Shown: positions 1-8,747, counted from the stretch's first letter. The stretch is DNA of 64,000 nt from an uncultured Marinococcus sp. (GCF_947493875.1 NZ_CANLSU010000003.1:186001-250000); one strand, 5' to 3'. The notes: generated by a model not told the origin, from the sequence alone. A program made the numbers and translations.

Positions 1-2
1 AG

Positions 3-1175
3 GTATTTTTCATCCGGGACGCCATCAAATTTCCGGACGTTATTCACGCGCTGAAGCCGGACCCGGTAACGAACGTGCAGGACAGTGAACGGATCTTCGA
101 CTTTATGTCGCAGACACCGGAATCGATGCACATGCTGACGTTTTTATTCTCCCCGTGGGGCATTCCGGCCAATTACCGGCAGATGCAGGGCTCCGGAGTA
201 AATACGTACAAATGGGTGAACGAAGACGGCGAAGCGGTGCTTGTGAAGTACCACTTTGAACCGGTTCAGGGCATCCGCAACCTGACCCAGGAGGAAGCGG
301 ACAGCATCCAGAGCAAAAACTTCAACCACGCCACCCAGGATCTGTACGAAGCCATTGAAGAAGGCAACTATCCGGAGTGGGAGCTTTGCGTGCAGGTGAT
401 GAGTGACGACGAGCACTTGGAGCTCGACTTTGACCCGCTTGATGATACGAAGCTGTGGCCGAAGGACCAGTTCCCGTGGATCCCGGTCGGCAAGCTCGTG
501 CTTGACCGTAATCCAGAGGACTATTTCAACGAAGTCGAACAGGTGGCCTTTGGTACCGGCGTCCTTGTCGACGGCATGGATTTCTCCGATGATAAAATGC
601 TGCAGGGCCGTACGTTCTCGTACTCCGATACGCAGCGGTACCGCGTCGGAGCCAACTATCTGCAGCTGCCGATCAACCAGGCGAAGAAAAAGGTCGCGAC
701 GAACCAGCGCGGCGGACAGATGTCGTATAAAGTCGATAACGACGAAGGACAGAATCCGCACGTAAACTACGAGCCTTCCACGATGAATAACCTGAAGGAA
801 GCGGAGATGAGCGGCAAGCCTCACACTCCTTATACCGAAGGGGAAGTGAAAAAAGAAGCCATCGACCGCCAGAATCCTTACCGGCAGGCGGGGGAAACAT
901 TCCGCAAGTTTAAGGAATGGGAAAAAGACGAATTGATCAAAAACCTCGTCGACAACCTGATTCCATGTAAAAAGGAAATCCAGGAAGAAATGATTGCCCA
1001 CTTTAAGAAGTGTGATGAAGAATACGGCCGCCGGGTCGAAGAAGGGCTGAAAAACAGCAGCTCCGATGACGGCGCAGACCAGGATTCCACCCACGGCGGG
1101 CCTGCAGGCGCCACGAAAACAGAAGAAGGCGTCCAACAGGCTGAAGAGCACGGCATCCCATCGGATCCTTATTAA
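3..1175 (+). CDS. Catalase, heme-dependent (5' end outside window)
   Basis: Monofunctional heme catalase that disproportionates H2O2 in the cytoplasm. The frame is open from base 3 and 390 residues are visible; the usual small-subunit length is about 480-540, so the N-terminal part with the active-site His and Asn lies upstream. An internal ATG at base 75 is not the start, because the residues before it ([11 protein letters not shown]...) are canonical catalase sequence. The proximal heme signature [12 protein letters not shown] is present and supplies the Tyr ligand. The C-terminal tail is acidic and low-complexity ([11 protein letters not shown]), as in many halophile proteins. A strong terminator follows, so the gene ends its transcript. 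The family assignment is secure; the choice among kat gene names is not made. Confidence 0.95.
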   Translation, partial: VFFIRDAIKFPDVIHALKPDPVTNVQDSERIFDFMSQTPESMHMLTFLFSPWGIPANYRQMQGSGVNTYKWVNEDGEAVLVKYHFEPVQGIRNLTQEEADSIQSKNFNHATQDLYEAIEEGNYPEWELCVQVMSDDEHLELDFDPLDDTKLWPKDQFPWIPVGKLVLDRNPEDYFNEVEQVAFGTGVLVDGMDFSDDKMLQGRTFSYSDTQRYRVGANYLQLPINQAKKKVATNQRGGQMSYKVDNDEGQNPHVNYEPSTMNNLKEAEMSGKPHTPYTEGEVKKEAIDRQNPYRQAGETFRKFKEWEKDELIKNLVDNLIPCKKEIQEEMIAHFKKCDEEYGRRVEEGLKNSSSDDGADQDSTHGGPAGATKTEEGVQQAEEHGIPSDPY

Positions 1176-1200
1176 TAAAAGCACAGCCTGAAACAATAAA

Positions 1201-1239
1201 AGCTGAAGCTGGAGAGCGCTCTCCGGCTTCAGCTTTTTA
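1201..1239 (+). terminator. Rho-independent terminator of catalase
   Basis: Arms AGCTGAAGC (1201-1209) and GCTTCAGCT (1226-1234) enclose an inner GAGAGC/GCTCTC pairing and are followed by a T run. It lies 25 bp after the catalase stop. Confidence 0.9.
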
Positions 1240-1250
1240 CTTGGTTTTCC

Positions 1251-1526
1251 TTACGTATTAAATGCATTGTGCAAGTGAAAGCATTGAGGCGTCTTTAAAT
1301 CGTGGCCTAAATCATAGGAGGCCCATGGAGCCTTCAACAAACGGGCATCAGCAAGGAAGCATATCGCGGTGCCGTTTACTGCGAACGGATGAAGAGTCTG
1401 AAACAATTTGTCGATGCTGTCGAACATTTTTGCTTTTTGTCCCTGAAGATATGGTTCTAAGCTGGCCCGAGTTCCGACAAGCAGTTCTTTACCATAAAAA
1501 ATATAACCAAACACGATGGAAGACAT
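1251..1526 (-). CDS. Hypothetical protein, 91 aa
   Basis: I do not recognise the family. The start ATG at 1526 is preceded on the minus strand by AAAGGAG with a 10-nt spacer, which supports real translation. The protein begins MSSIVFGYIFYGKELLVG and is mixed hydrophobic/polar with no signal peptide or clear transmembrane helix. It is a single-gene unit between the catalase terminator and a hairpin at 1558-1588. A plus-strand ORF over the same bases lacks a ribosome-binding site and is not called. Confidence 0.55.
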   Translation of the reverse strand: MSSIVFGYIFYGKELLVGTRASLEPYLQGQKAKMFDSIDKLFQTLHPFAVNGTAICFLADARLLKAPWASYDLGHDLKTPQCFHLHNAFNT

Positions 1527-1557
1527 AAATAAATTACTCCTTTACATGAAACAAAAG

Positions 1558-1588
1558 AGGCTGCTTCTGCCCGGAAGACAGAAGCCAC
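1558..1588 (-). terminator. Hairpin with T-rich tail upstream of the 91-aa gene
   Basis: CTTCTG (1564-1569) pairs with CAGAAG (1579-1584), extended by a GGC/GCC pair. On the minus strand it is followed by CTCTTTTG and then, about 20 nt later, the ribosome-binding site of the 91-aa gene. It could terminate read-through from the acetyltransferase or act as an attenuator. Confidence 0.4.
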
Positions 1589-1662
1589 CGGAAAGCATTT
1601 TTCCTGAATCTAGCGTGTATAAAGCTTGTTCGGGCTGGCTGTGATAACTGAAGTTTAAAGAG

Positions 1663-1697
1663 AAGGGTAAATACCCATAACTGTATGGATACCCCTT
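1663..1697 (-). terminator. Imperfect hairpin downstream of acetyltransferase
   Basis: AAGGGTAAATACCCATA (1663-1679) pairs imperfectly with TATGGATACCCCTT (1684-1697). It lies 54 bp beyond the acetyltransferase stop on the minus strand. The T tract is weak, so function as a terminator is tentative. Confidence 0.4.
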
Positions 1698-1750
1698 TGT
1701 TCTAATAATTACTCATGCCAAAAGGCTTAATTTAATCTGTAGGTTATGCT

Positions 1751-2311
1751 CTAAGTAGTAATTGAGTAAACCGCTGAGTTTATTAAACGGCTTCCATCCG
1801 CGGAGCGTTCATCATTTTTAAATATGCCGTCCAGTTGAAAGCCGGCTCTTGCAAGCATAGCTGTGCTTGGGTCGTTCCGTTCATCCGTCCACGCTTCGAT
1901 CCGGTTCATGCCCAGATCCTCCAGGCTGTACCGGACAATTTCGGTAACAGCTTCCAGTGCATATCCTCTGCGCTGAAAGGGATCCAGGATCCAGTAGCCC
2001 AGCTCGCAGCGCGGCACGTGCCAGTCAATTTCCTGAATAACAATGCTTCCGACAAAGGAAAGCGACTGTTTTTCAAACAGCAGGTAGCGAAGCTTTTGTT
2101 TGGTTGAGAATTGAGTAGAGGCCTCCATTAAAAATTCCTTCGTTCCCTCGAGCGTTGGCGGCTCCTGGAAGGCGCGCATCCAGGCTTTAAGACTTCGATG
2201 AGACTGTAAAATTCCTTCATAGACGGCTTCAGTATCAATCGCAGGATGTGGAATTCTTAAAAGGAGGCGTTCGGTATGCAGACTTTCTATTCCGGGCTTT
2301 TGGGCAGAAAT
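1751..2311 (-). CDS. GNAT N-acetyltransferase, RimJ/RimL type, apparent ATT start
   Basis: GNAT-fold acetyltransferase of the RimJ/RimL group, which transfer acetyl from acetyl-CoA to N-terminal amines or other small amine substrates. The CoA-binding loop appears as QRRGYALEA and the late motif as NDPSTAMLARAGF. The first ATG (2179) would give only 142 aa and would cut off the family N-terminus. The in-frame sequence upstream, HTERLLLRIP, is the classic first strand of this family. There is no ATG, GTG or TTG between the upstream in-frame stop and base 2179. An AAGGAGG (2319-2325) sits exactly 7 nt before an in-frame ATT at 2311, which gives 186 aa, the normal family length. I therefore call ATT as the start; ATA or CTG a few codons later are alternatives. 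Confidence 0.8.
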   Translation of the reverse strand: MSAQKPGIESLHTERLLLRIPHPAIDTEAVYEGILQSHRSLKAWMRAFQEPPTLEGTKEFLMEASTQFSTKQKLRYLLFEKQSLSFVGSIVIQEIDWHVPRCELGYWILDPFQRRGYALEAVTEIVRYSLEDLGMNRIEAWTDERNDPSTAMLARAGFQLDGIFKNDERSADGSRLINSAVYSITT

Positions 2312-2481
2312 ACGATAACCTCCTTAGACGCATTGATAGTTATTGTCATTATTTTACATGAGCAGGTATTCACTTACAAATGTTTGGAAAAAAATCAATC
2401 AAGGTATATAGACAACGTAACTGCTATTACAGAAAATGACCTGTCAGCCAGAGAAACGCTAACACACAGGAGGCTTTAATA

Positions 2482-3552
2482 ATGGAGTATATTTATTTAG
2501 GAAACTCAGGACTGCGAGTGCCAAAGTACATTCTCGGTACGATTCCATTCAGCGGCACGAATGGATTTGAATCAACGGGAAATATTGATGAAAATGATGC
2601 CCGCCGGATCGTGGATATATCGCTCGAGGCAGGCATGAACATGTTTGATACCGCGAATCTGTATTCGAAGGGCGATGCCGAACGCGTTTTAGGCTCTGCG
2701 ATTAAAGGACGCAGAAATGAAGTTCTCTTAACATCCAAAACCGGCTTTCACATTGACAATGACCCGAACGCCCTCGGTGCGTCCCGCAGCAACATCGAAG
2801 CGTCCATTGACCGGACACTGGAGCGGCTTGGCACCGATTATCTGGATGTTTATTTCGTCCACCTCTGGGACGGCCGCACGCCGGTGGAGGAAACCGTGGA
2901 AACGATGACCAACCTCGTGAAATCCGGAAAAATCCGGTACTGGGGCGTTTCCAACTACAGCGGCTGGGCGCTTGCAAGAATATTTTCCGTGGCAGAGCGT
3001 CCGGGCTACATTCCGCCGATTACCCAGCAGATCTATTACACGCCGGAGGCTCGTGAAGCAGAGTACGAGCTGCTGCCGGCAGGCCGGGAGCTCGGCGTAA
3101 GCTCAATGATCTGGAGCCCACTCGGCGAAGGACTTCTAACCGGCAAAATCGGGCGGAACAAAAAAGCACCGGCGAATACCCGTCAGGGCGAAGGCTGGCC
3201 GGAGCCGTGGATCCAGGATGAAGAACGCCTGTATCAGGTGATTGATGCGCTTGAGGAAGTAGCCGAAGGCCGGAACGCCACCGTTCCGCAAATCGCCTAC
3301 GCATGGGTCAAGGACCGCCCGAACGTCGGCCCGATTGTCATCGCAGCCCGCAACGAAGAGCAGCTGCGTGAAAATCTGGCGTCGGCAGATATGTATCTGA
3401 CGCAGGACGAGCATGACCGGATCGAATCCGTCGCGCGTCCGGCACCGATTTATCCGCTATGGCACCGGACAATGGCCGGCTTTGAAATGGGAAGCCCGTC
3501 CGAAATGCCGTATCTCGAAGGATACAAGAAATCGATGGGGATGGATGAGTAA
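2482..3552 (+). CDS. Aldo/keto reductase
   Basis: NADPH-dependent oxidoreductase with the AKR (alpha/beta)8 barrel, 356 aa. The catalytic tetrad is visible: Asp and Tyr in [10 protein letters not shown], Lys in TSKTGF and His in VHLWD. The sequence is closest to the voltage-gated potassium channel beta/YghZ-like AKR group, which reduces a range of aldehydes, but no substrate can be read from the sequence. The start at 2482 has AGGAGG 8 nt upstream. It is a single-gene unit with its own terminator. Confidence is high for the family and low for the substrate. Confidence 0.92.
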   Translation: MEYIYLGNSGLRVPKYILGTIPFSGTNGFESTGNIDENDARRIVDISLEAGMNMFDTANLYSKGDAERVLGSAIKGRRNEVLLTSKTGFHIDNDPNALGASRSNIEASIDRTLERLGTDYLDVYFVHLWDGRTPVEETVETMTNLVKSGKIRYWGVSNYSGWALARIFSVAERPGYIPPITQQIYYTPEAREAEYELLPAGRELGVSSMIWSPLGEGLLTGKIGRNKKAPANTRQGEGWPEPWIQDEERLYQVIDALEEVAEGRNATVPQIAYAWVKDRPNVGPIVIAARNEEQLRENLASADMYLTQDEHDRIESVARPAPIYPLWHRTMAGFEMGSPSEMPYLEGYKKSMGMDE

Positions 3553-3560
3553 TCATAAAT

Positions 3561-3606
3561 AAAACGCACCGGCATTGGAATTTTCCGATGCCGGTGCGTT
3601 TTTTAT
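3561..3606 (+). terminator. Strong rho-independent terminator
   Basis: A 13-bp perfect stem, AACGCACCGGCAT (3563-3575) with ATGCCGGTGCGTT (3588-3600), is followed by a T run 10 bp after the aldo/keto reductase stop. Confidence 0.93.
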
Positions 3607-3785
3607 TATGGCAGTGTACATTGCAGAAAAGAAAATCAGCCGTATCGGAAGCCATTACGAGCATATCAAACCGAAATGATATTTAAATTGTGGTGAAAAA
3701 GTCGCCTGAGTCGCCTGAATTGAAAAACCAATATATTTGATAGAAAGAATAAATTACTGTGTAGGTGGTAAAAATTTTCCTAAAA

Positions 3786-4502
3786 TCAGTCAATGGCGTC
3801 TAGGATATCCTGGCTGGCGCGGCGCCGGTGAGATTCCATAATAGTTCTGGCAGCTTTGCCATCGTTTGTTTTCATGCAGGCTACAATCGCTTCATGCTCT
3901 AAAATCGAATTGGTGGGGAGCGGGCGTTTGTTTACGGTATATAAACGGGCTCTAAACAAATGATCGGCGTGAAATTCGATCAAGTCGTTCAGCCGTTGGT
4001 TCCCAGCAGCTTCTAAAATCCGGGAATGGTACTGATCATCGAGTACGGCCCAGTCCTTAAGGTTTTTGCTTTCAAGAGCTGCTTTCTGATCCGCAATCAG
4101 GGATTCCAACTGAGCAATAAATGCATCTGTCAAGTTTCGGACAGCCAGCTCGGCTGCCAGGCCGTCCAAACTCTCGGCAATTTCGTAAATTTCCTTTAAA
4201 TTTTTACTTTCAATAGGGGTGACTGCGAAGCCCTTACGGGGAATGACCCGCACTAAACCCTCTGTCTGCAGACGTATTAGCGCTTCCCGTACCGGCGTGC
4301 GACTCATGTCCAAGACCTCCGCCATTTCCCTTTCCAGAACCATTTTTTCCGGTGGAAGATAAAGGTTTCGAATAGCCTGCCGGATAATTTGATATGCTTT
4401 TTGAGGCAGGCGCTTTTCGTCTACGGAAGAAGAAAGATGCGTTAAATGCTGATGCAGGGTTTCATCATAAAGGATTGAAGGGGAATAATCGTTAGTATTC
4501 AT
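3786..4502 (-). CDS. GntR-family regulator, FadR subfamily (FCD domain)
   Basis: A 238-aa transcription factor. An N-terminal winged helix-turn-helix at about residues 35-105 (EREMAEVLDMSRTPVREAL) is followed by an all-helical FCD ligand domain, with likely metal/ligand residues in DDQYHSRILE and a late His in IMESHRRRA. Such proteins repress organic-acid genes until the acid binds. It lies downstream of the dehydrogenase on the same strand, and the two perfect or near-perfect GTATAC operators between the dehydrogenase and the DASS transporter fit this subfamily. I infer that it controls both divergent units. The minus-strand start has AGGAG upstream. Confidence 0.9.
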   Translation of the reverse strand: MNTNDYSPSILYDETLHQHLTHLSSSVDEKRLPQKAYQIIRQAIRNLYLPPEKMVLEREMAEVLDMSRTPVREALIRLQTEGLVRVIPRKGFAVTPIESKNLKEIYEIAESLDGLAAELAVRNLTDAFIAQLESLIADQKAALESKNLKDWAVLDDQYHSRILEAAGNQRLNDLIEFHADHLFRARLYTVNKRPLPTNSILEHEAIVACMKTNDGKAARTIMESHRRRASQDILDAID

Positions 4503-4540
4503 CGAAAGCCTCTCCTGTATATAAGTTTCTATCCGTTCAT

Positions 4541-4592
4541 ATAAAAGTATAACACCTCCCTTTCGCTTAAAAAGGAGGTGTTATACTTTTAT
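4541..4592 (-). terminator. 19-bp perfect hairpin between dehydrogenase and GntR gene
   Basis: Bases 4541-4559 are perfectly complementary to 4574-4592 with a 14-nt loop, and the outer ends are A-rich and T-rich. It lies 18 bp after the dehydrogenase stop and 38 bp before the GntR start. It reads as a bidirectional terminator or attenuator that would let the regulator be expressed at a different level from the dehydrogenase. Confidence 0.7.
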
Positions 4593-4609
4593 TCTTTTAT
4601 TTGCATTTA

Positions 4610-5707
4610 TTACGCTTTAACGTAGACCTTTGCTAGAGCTTCCAGGATAGCATCGGTCATTTCTTTGGTGGAAGTATTACCTCCGATATCAGCTGTTAAA
4701 TAACCGGCGGCCGTTGCTTCCCGAATAGATTGGTTTACGAGCTGGGCTTCTTCGGCGTATCCGAGCTGTTCGAGCATGAGTGCTGCGCTTCCGATCGCAC
4801 CGATAGGGTTCGCTATGCCTTTACCGGCAATGTCCGGCGCGGAGCCGTGTACGGATTCAAACATGCTTGGGTATCTGCGCTCCGGATCCAGGTTGGCACT
4901 GGCAGCAATGCCGAGGCTTCCGGCAAGAGCACTTCCTAAATCAGAGAGAATATCTGCTAAAAGGTTTGAAGCAACCACTACTTCGAGATCCTCCGGATGG
5001 AGAACAAAGTTGGCAGCCATGGCATCCACCAGCCACTGATCCGTCTCAACGTCTGGATACTCCTTGCTGACTCTAGCAAATACTTCATCCCACAGCACCA
5101 TGCCGTATTGCTGGGCGTTACTCTTCGTGACGCTCGTTACCTTTTTCCGTTTTCTTGTTCGTGCTAAATCGAAAGCGTAGCGGATAACACGTTCGCAGCC
5201 TTCTTCGGTAAAGAGGGAGGACTGGACAGCTACTTCCTTACCAGGGCCGCGGCCGGTAAAGTTTCTGCCGCCGATACCAGAGTATTCGCCTTCGGAGTTT
5301 TCGCGGACGAGCACCCAGTTCAGGGTATCTGTGTCTGGGTGATTTAGCTTGCTGGGCACTCCAGGAAGAAATTCGACGGGACGAATATTTGCCCATTGAT
5401 CAAAGCCCTGGCATATTGCGATGCGAAGCCCCCATAAACTAACATGGTCGGGCACACCCGGAAAGCCAACGGCCCCGAAATAAATAGCATCATAATTTTT
5501 CAACCTCTCAAGCCCATCCTCAGCCATCATGCGGCCATGCTCGAGATAATATTCGCAGCCCCACGGAAAGTAATCGGTTTCAAAATTGAAGTTGTTTGGA
5601 GAATGTTTGCTGATAAAATCCAATATCCGAATCCCTTCCTGCACAACTTCTTTTCCTATACCGTCTCCCGGAATAATTGCTAATTGATGAGTCTTTTGAT
5701 TGTCCAT
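4610..5707 (-). CDS. Tartrate / D-malate dehydrogenase (TtuC/DmlA type)
   Basis: Member of the beta-decarboxylating dehydrogenase family (isocitrate/isopropylmalate dehydrogenases), 365 aa, NAD- and Mn/Mg-dependent. The hallmark RENSEGEYSGIGG loop and the VTKSNAQQYGMVLW and HPEDLEVVVASNLLADILSD segments are present, and the glycine-rich GSAPDIAGKGIANPIG closes the cofactor site. The RENSEGEYS form is typical of tartrate dehydrogenase/decarboxylase and D-malate dehydrogenase. Decarboxylation of tartrate gives D-glycerate, and a glycerate kinase lies in the divergent operon, so tartrate is the favoured substrate. That is inference; D-malate cannot be excluded. Its promoter overlaps one of the two mirrored operators. 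Confidence 0.88.
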   Translation of the reverse strand: MDNQKTHQLAIIPGDGIGKEVVQEGIRILDFISKHSPNNFNFETDYFPWGCEYYLEHGRMMAEDGLERLKNYDAIYFGAVGFPGVPDHVSLWGLRIAICQGFDQWANIRPVEFLPGVPSKLNHPDTDTLNWVLVRENSEGEYSGIGGRNFTGRGPGKEVAVQSSLFTEEGCERVIRYAFDLARTRKRKKVTSVTKSNAQQYGMVLWDEVFARVSKEYPDVETDQWLVDAMAANFVLHPEDLEVVVASNLLADILSDLGSALAGSLGIAASANLDPERRYPSMFESVHGSAPDIAGKGIANPIGAIGSAALMLEQLGYAEEAQLVNQSIREATAAGYLTADIGGNTSTKEMTDAILEALAKVYVKA

Positions 5708-5737
5708 CCTGTTCCCACCTTTTTTGTATTTGACTTC

Positions 5738-5766
5738 ATTATCTACAACGTATACGTAAAAGTCAA
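5738..5766 (-). promoter_or_regulatory. Dehydrogenase promoter with GntR-type operator in the spacer
   Basis: On the minus strand TTGACT (5766-5761) and GATAAT (5743-5738) are separated by exactly 17 bp. The spacer contains the perfect palindrome ACGTATACGT (5748-5757), a FadR/GntR-type site. Binding there would block the promoter. Confidence 0.75.
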
Positions 5767-5801
5767 TAAAAAAATATTTTTAGCTAAAATTAGAAAATTA
5801 A

Positions 5802-5830
5802 TTGACTTAATGTATACGTTAATATAAGAT
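5802..5830 (+). promoter_or_regulatory. DASS-operon promoter with second GntR-type operator
   Basis: TTGACT (5802-5807) is followed after 17 bp by TAAGAT, with a TATAAG alternative slightly earlier. The spacer holds GTATACGTT (5812-5820), the same core as the site in the divergent promoter. The two promoters are mirror images, each with an operator between -35 and -10. Confidence 0.7.
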
Positions 5831-5839
5831 TTGGGTGAT

Positions 5840-5853
5840 TGAAAGCGTTATCA
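5840..5853 (+). promoter_or_regulatory. Catabolite-responsive element (cre)
   Basis: TGAAAGCGTTATCA matches the CcpA consensus TGWAANCGNTNWCA at all 14 positions. It lies between the promoter and the DASS start, so CcpA bound here would act as a roadblock when preferred sugars are present. Confidence 0.8.
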
Positions 5854-5872
5854 ATACTAGGGAGGGAAAGAA

Positions 5873-7519
5873 ATGAATTTCACAAAAACCTGGAACCACC
5901 TTTGGCATTGGAATGACCGAGTTAAAAGTCAATTAAAAAACAGCGTCAAAATCCTGACGTTTTCGCAACCCGAACCAAAGCGCGCAGACAATGTTTCGGA
6001 ATCCGAGCGTCAGGAACTGGAAAATGAAGAGCCGAATCCTCCCAATGAACCCCGTCTGTATTCCAAAGTACAATTGATCGGGTTATTTTTAGGCCCTATA
6101 CTCTTCCTATTGATACAGTTTGTTGTTCAGCCGGAGACCATGTCGGCAGAAGCGGTATCTATGCTTGGAATGATTGCCTGGATTGCCACATGGTGGGTGA
6201 CAGAGACATTACCGATCCCGGTGACTTCTTTATTGCCGATTGTCCTGTTTCCGGTACTTGGCATTATGGAAATGGAAGGAGTCACGGCTTCCTATGGCGA
6301 TCCGCTCATTTTCTTGTTTGCGGGAAGCTTTATGATTGCTTTGACAATGGAAAAATGGAATCTGCATAAACGTATCGCATTAAGTGTTATCGCTTTTGTT
6401 GGTACCAATCCCAACACGATTATTCTTGGATTTATGATCGCTACCGGATTTTTGTCGATGTGGATTTCAAATACCGCTACAACGATGATGATGGTTCCGA
6501 TCAGTATTGCAGTGGCCAAGCACGTTTCGGATTCCTTGAAGGATACAGACATTGACACTTCGCCCGGCGTGTTTCCGTTTGGTACGGCTCTAATGCTCGG
6601 TACAGCGTATGCAGCTACGATAGGAGGGTTCGGCACGTTAATTGGGGCACCGGCCAACACAATTTTAGCGGCTACGTTAAATAATTTGTATGACGTGCAA
6701 ATTGCTTTCGCCAACTGGATGATGTTTGGCGTGCCATTAGTTGTTGTACTGGTTCCTTTAGTGTGGTTCTACCTCATCAAAATAGCTTTTCCAATGAAAG
6801 TAGATCATATTCCGGGCGGCAGGGAAATTATTAAAGAAGAGCTTCATGGCCTGGGTAAAACCCAGTATGAAGAAAAAATTGTACTTACGATTTTTTCACT
6901 CACAGCGTTTGCCTGGATTACCAGAAGCTTTCTATTGGAAAACTTCATTCCGGGCATTAATGACACCATTATTGCATTATGCGGCGCTTTATTGCTTTTT
7001 CTTATCCCATCTAAAAACAAAAAAGACACGATTCTGGACTGGAACACTGCTTTAAAACTGCCGTGGGGAATTTTATGGCTGTTTGGAGGCGGGCTAGCAC
7101 TTGCTGCCGGTATTACGAACAGCGGCCTGGACAGCTGGCTTGGTGAAAAACTCGTTGCTTTTTCCAACGCACCGCTGTTTGTTATATTACTGTTTATCAT
7201 TGGGTTAATTACACTGCTCACCGAATTCACCTCCAATACAGCGACTTCAACCATGGTTTATCCGATTGTGGCAGCAGGAGCCGCGACGCTCGGCACTGAC
7301 CCGGTCGTATTAATGATTGCTGCCTGCATGGGCGCTACATTTGCCTTCATGTTCCCAGTAGCGGCGCCGCCGAATGCGATTGTATTTGCAAGCGGTTACG
7401 TGAAGATGAGCAAAATGGCTTCAGCAGGCATATGGTTAAACTTAATATGCATCATTATTTCCTGCCTGATCGTTTTATATTTTGTGCCGATTGTCTTCGG
7501 GAATCTAAGTGTTATGTAA
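5873..7519 (+). CDS. DASS-family (SLC13) dicarboxylate/anion:Na+ symporter
   Basis: A 548-aa integral membrane transporter. After a hydrophilic N-terminal tail of about 60 residues come 11-13 predicted membrane segments. Both family SNT motifs, which bind carboxylate and sodium, are visible: ISNTATTMMM in the first half and TSNTATSTMVYP in the second. The family carries di- and tricarboxylates with Na+, which suits a saline habitat. The divergent dehydrogenase and the downstream glycerate kinase suggest tartrate or a related C4 dicarboxylate as cargo. A GGGAGGG sits upstream of the ATG. The long charged N-terminal extension is unusual for the bacterial family. Confidence 0.9.
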   Translation: MNFTKTWNHLWHWNDRVKSQLKNSVKILTFSQPEPKRADNVSESERQELENEEPNPPNEPRLYSKVQLIGLFLGPILFLLIQFVVQPETMSAEAVSMLGMIAWIATWWVTETLPIPVTSLLPIVLFPVLGIMEMEGVTASYGDPLIFLFAGSFMIALTMEKWNLHKRIALSVIAFVGTNPNTIILGFMIATGFLSMWISNTATTMMMVPISIAVAKHVSDSLKDTDIDTSPGVFPFGTALMLGTAYAATIGGFGTLIGAPANTILAATLNNLYDVQIAFANWMMFGVPLVVVLVPLVWFYLIKIAFPMKVDHIPGGREIIKEELHGLGKTQYEEKIVLTIFSLTAFAWITRSFLLENFIPGINDTIIALCGALLLFLIPSKNKKDTILDWNTALKLPWGILWLFGGGLALAAGITNSGLDSWLGEKLVAFSNAPLFVILLFIIGLITLLTEFTSNTATSTMVYPIVAAGAATLGTDPVVLMIAACMGATFAFMFPVAAPPNAIVFASGYVKMSKMASAGIWLNLICIIISCLIVLYFVPIVFGNLSVM

Positions 7520-7550
7520 CGCTTTAATACCGTCAATGGAGGAAAACTAT

Positions 7551-8696
7551 ATGAAGATTGTTGTAGCTTCTGATTCATTTAAAGAAAGCTTAAGCTCGGT
7601 GCAGGTAGCGAATTATTTTCGACGGGGATGGGAAAAATTTTCCTCGCAGGACGTGAAGTTTGATATTATTTCTATGGCAGATGGAGGGGAGGGAACCTCA
7701 GAAGCACTGCAGCAGGCATTGGATACGAAAGAAATTTCAGTGCAGGCGCATGACCCGCTGATGAACCCGATCCTCGCCTCGGTACATGTTTCTAAGAAAC
7801 ATAGAACAGCCGTCATAGATGTGGCTTCTGCGTCAGGCCTGGATAAAATACCTGCGGGAGAGCGTAATCCTTCTCTAGCTACTTCTTATGGAACGGGTGA
7901 GCTCATCAAGGCATGCCTGGATTACGATATTGACCGGCTCCTTATTGGGCTTGGAGGGAGCGGTACGAACGACGGCGGAGCCGGCATGCTACAGGCGCTG
8001 GGTGGAAAACTGCTGGATGCAAACCATCAGGAGCTACCGTACGGCGGTCAATTTTTAAAGCAGCTTGAGGCGATGGATATGACTGCTTTGGATCCAAGGT
8101 TGGAAAAGACAGAAATAATTGGTTTATGTGATGTAAATAACCCTTTGACTGGACCACGGGGAGCAAGCTATATTTTCGGTCCACAAAAAGGAGCATCCAA
8201 AGAAACAGCTGCTTCGCTGGAGGAGGCATTGAGTACATTCGGCAGAGTGCTTAACTCGTATACCCATAAAGCTGTGAGCGAGCTTCCTTATATGGGGGCG
8301 GCCGGAGGCCTGGCTTCGGCCTTGGAAGGGTGCTTAAAAGGCCGGCTTGAGCCGGGTATCCAATTTATTTTGAAAGAAAGCAATTTTTATGAACGGGTGC
8401 GGGACGCCTCATTAGTTATTACTGGGGAAGGAAAAATTGATTATCAGAGTGGTTCAGGGAAAACGCCGGTGGGCGTTGCGAGGGCCGTCAAAGAAGTAAA
8501 TCCTTCGATCCCAGTGATCGCGATATGCGGCCAGCTTGGAGAAGACTTTGAAAATGTATATGAAGAAGGTATTACAGCCGTTTTCAGTATCAGCGAAGGA
8601 CCTTCCACTCTACAGGAAGCCGTCGCAGATTCGAAAAAATTAATAGCACATCTGGCAGGCAATTTGTCTAAATTCTATGGACAGATAATAAAGTAG
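7551..8696 (+). CDS. Glycerate kinase (GK-I family)
   Basis: Phosphorylates D-glycerate with ATP and feeds lower glycolysis. 381 aa from the ATG at 7551, which is preceded by GGAGG; a longer open frame upstream has no ribosome-binding site. Family hallmarks are ASDSFKESLSS at the N-terminus, GGSGTNDGGAGMLQALG near residue 125 and VTGEGKIDYQSG near residue 290. It lies 31 bp after the transporter and before a terminator, so the two form one operon. Together with the divergent dehydrogenase it completes a tartrate to glycerate to phosphoglycerate route, which is inferred from gene content. Confidence 0.93.
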   Translation: MKIVVASDSFKESLSSVQVANYFRRGWEKFSSQDVKFDIISMADGGEGTSEALQQALDTKEISVQAHDPLMNPILASVHVSKKHRTAVIDVASASGLDKIPAGERNPSLATSYGTGELIKACLDYDIDRLLIGLGGSGTNDGGAGMLQALGGKLLDANHQELPYGGQFLKQLEAMDMTALDPRLEKTEIIGLCDVNNPLTGPRGASYIFGPQKGASKETAASLEEALSTFGRVLNSYTHKAVSELPYMGAAGGLASALEGCLKGRLEPGIQFILKESNFYERVRDASLVITGEGKIDYQSGSGKTPVGVARAVKEVNPSIPVIAICGQLGEDFENVYEEGITAVFSISEGPSTLQEAVADSKKLIAHLAGNLSKFYGQIIK

Positions 8697-8747
8697 ATAA
8701 AATATAAAGAATAGAGAACGATTAAAAAAGTCGTAATAAAACGCGTG

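Noticed and set aside
144-1196. 350-aa minus-strand ORF opposite catalase
   Set aside because: It mirrors the catalase codons, has no ribosome-binding site and no family sequence; the plus strand is an unmistakable catalase.
2276-2479. 67-aa plus-strand ORF with an AAAAGGAGG upstream
   Set aside because: The ribosome-binding-like bases are within the antisense of the acetyltransferase N-terminus, which is well supported. The peptide has no family features.
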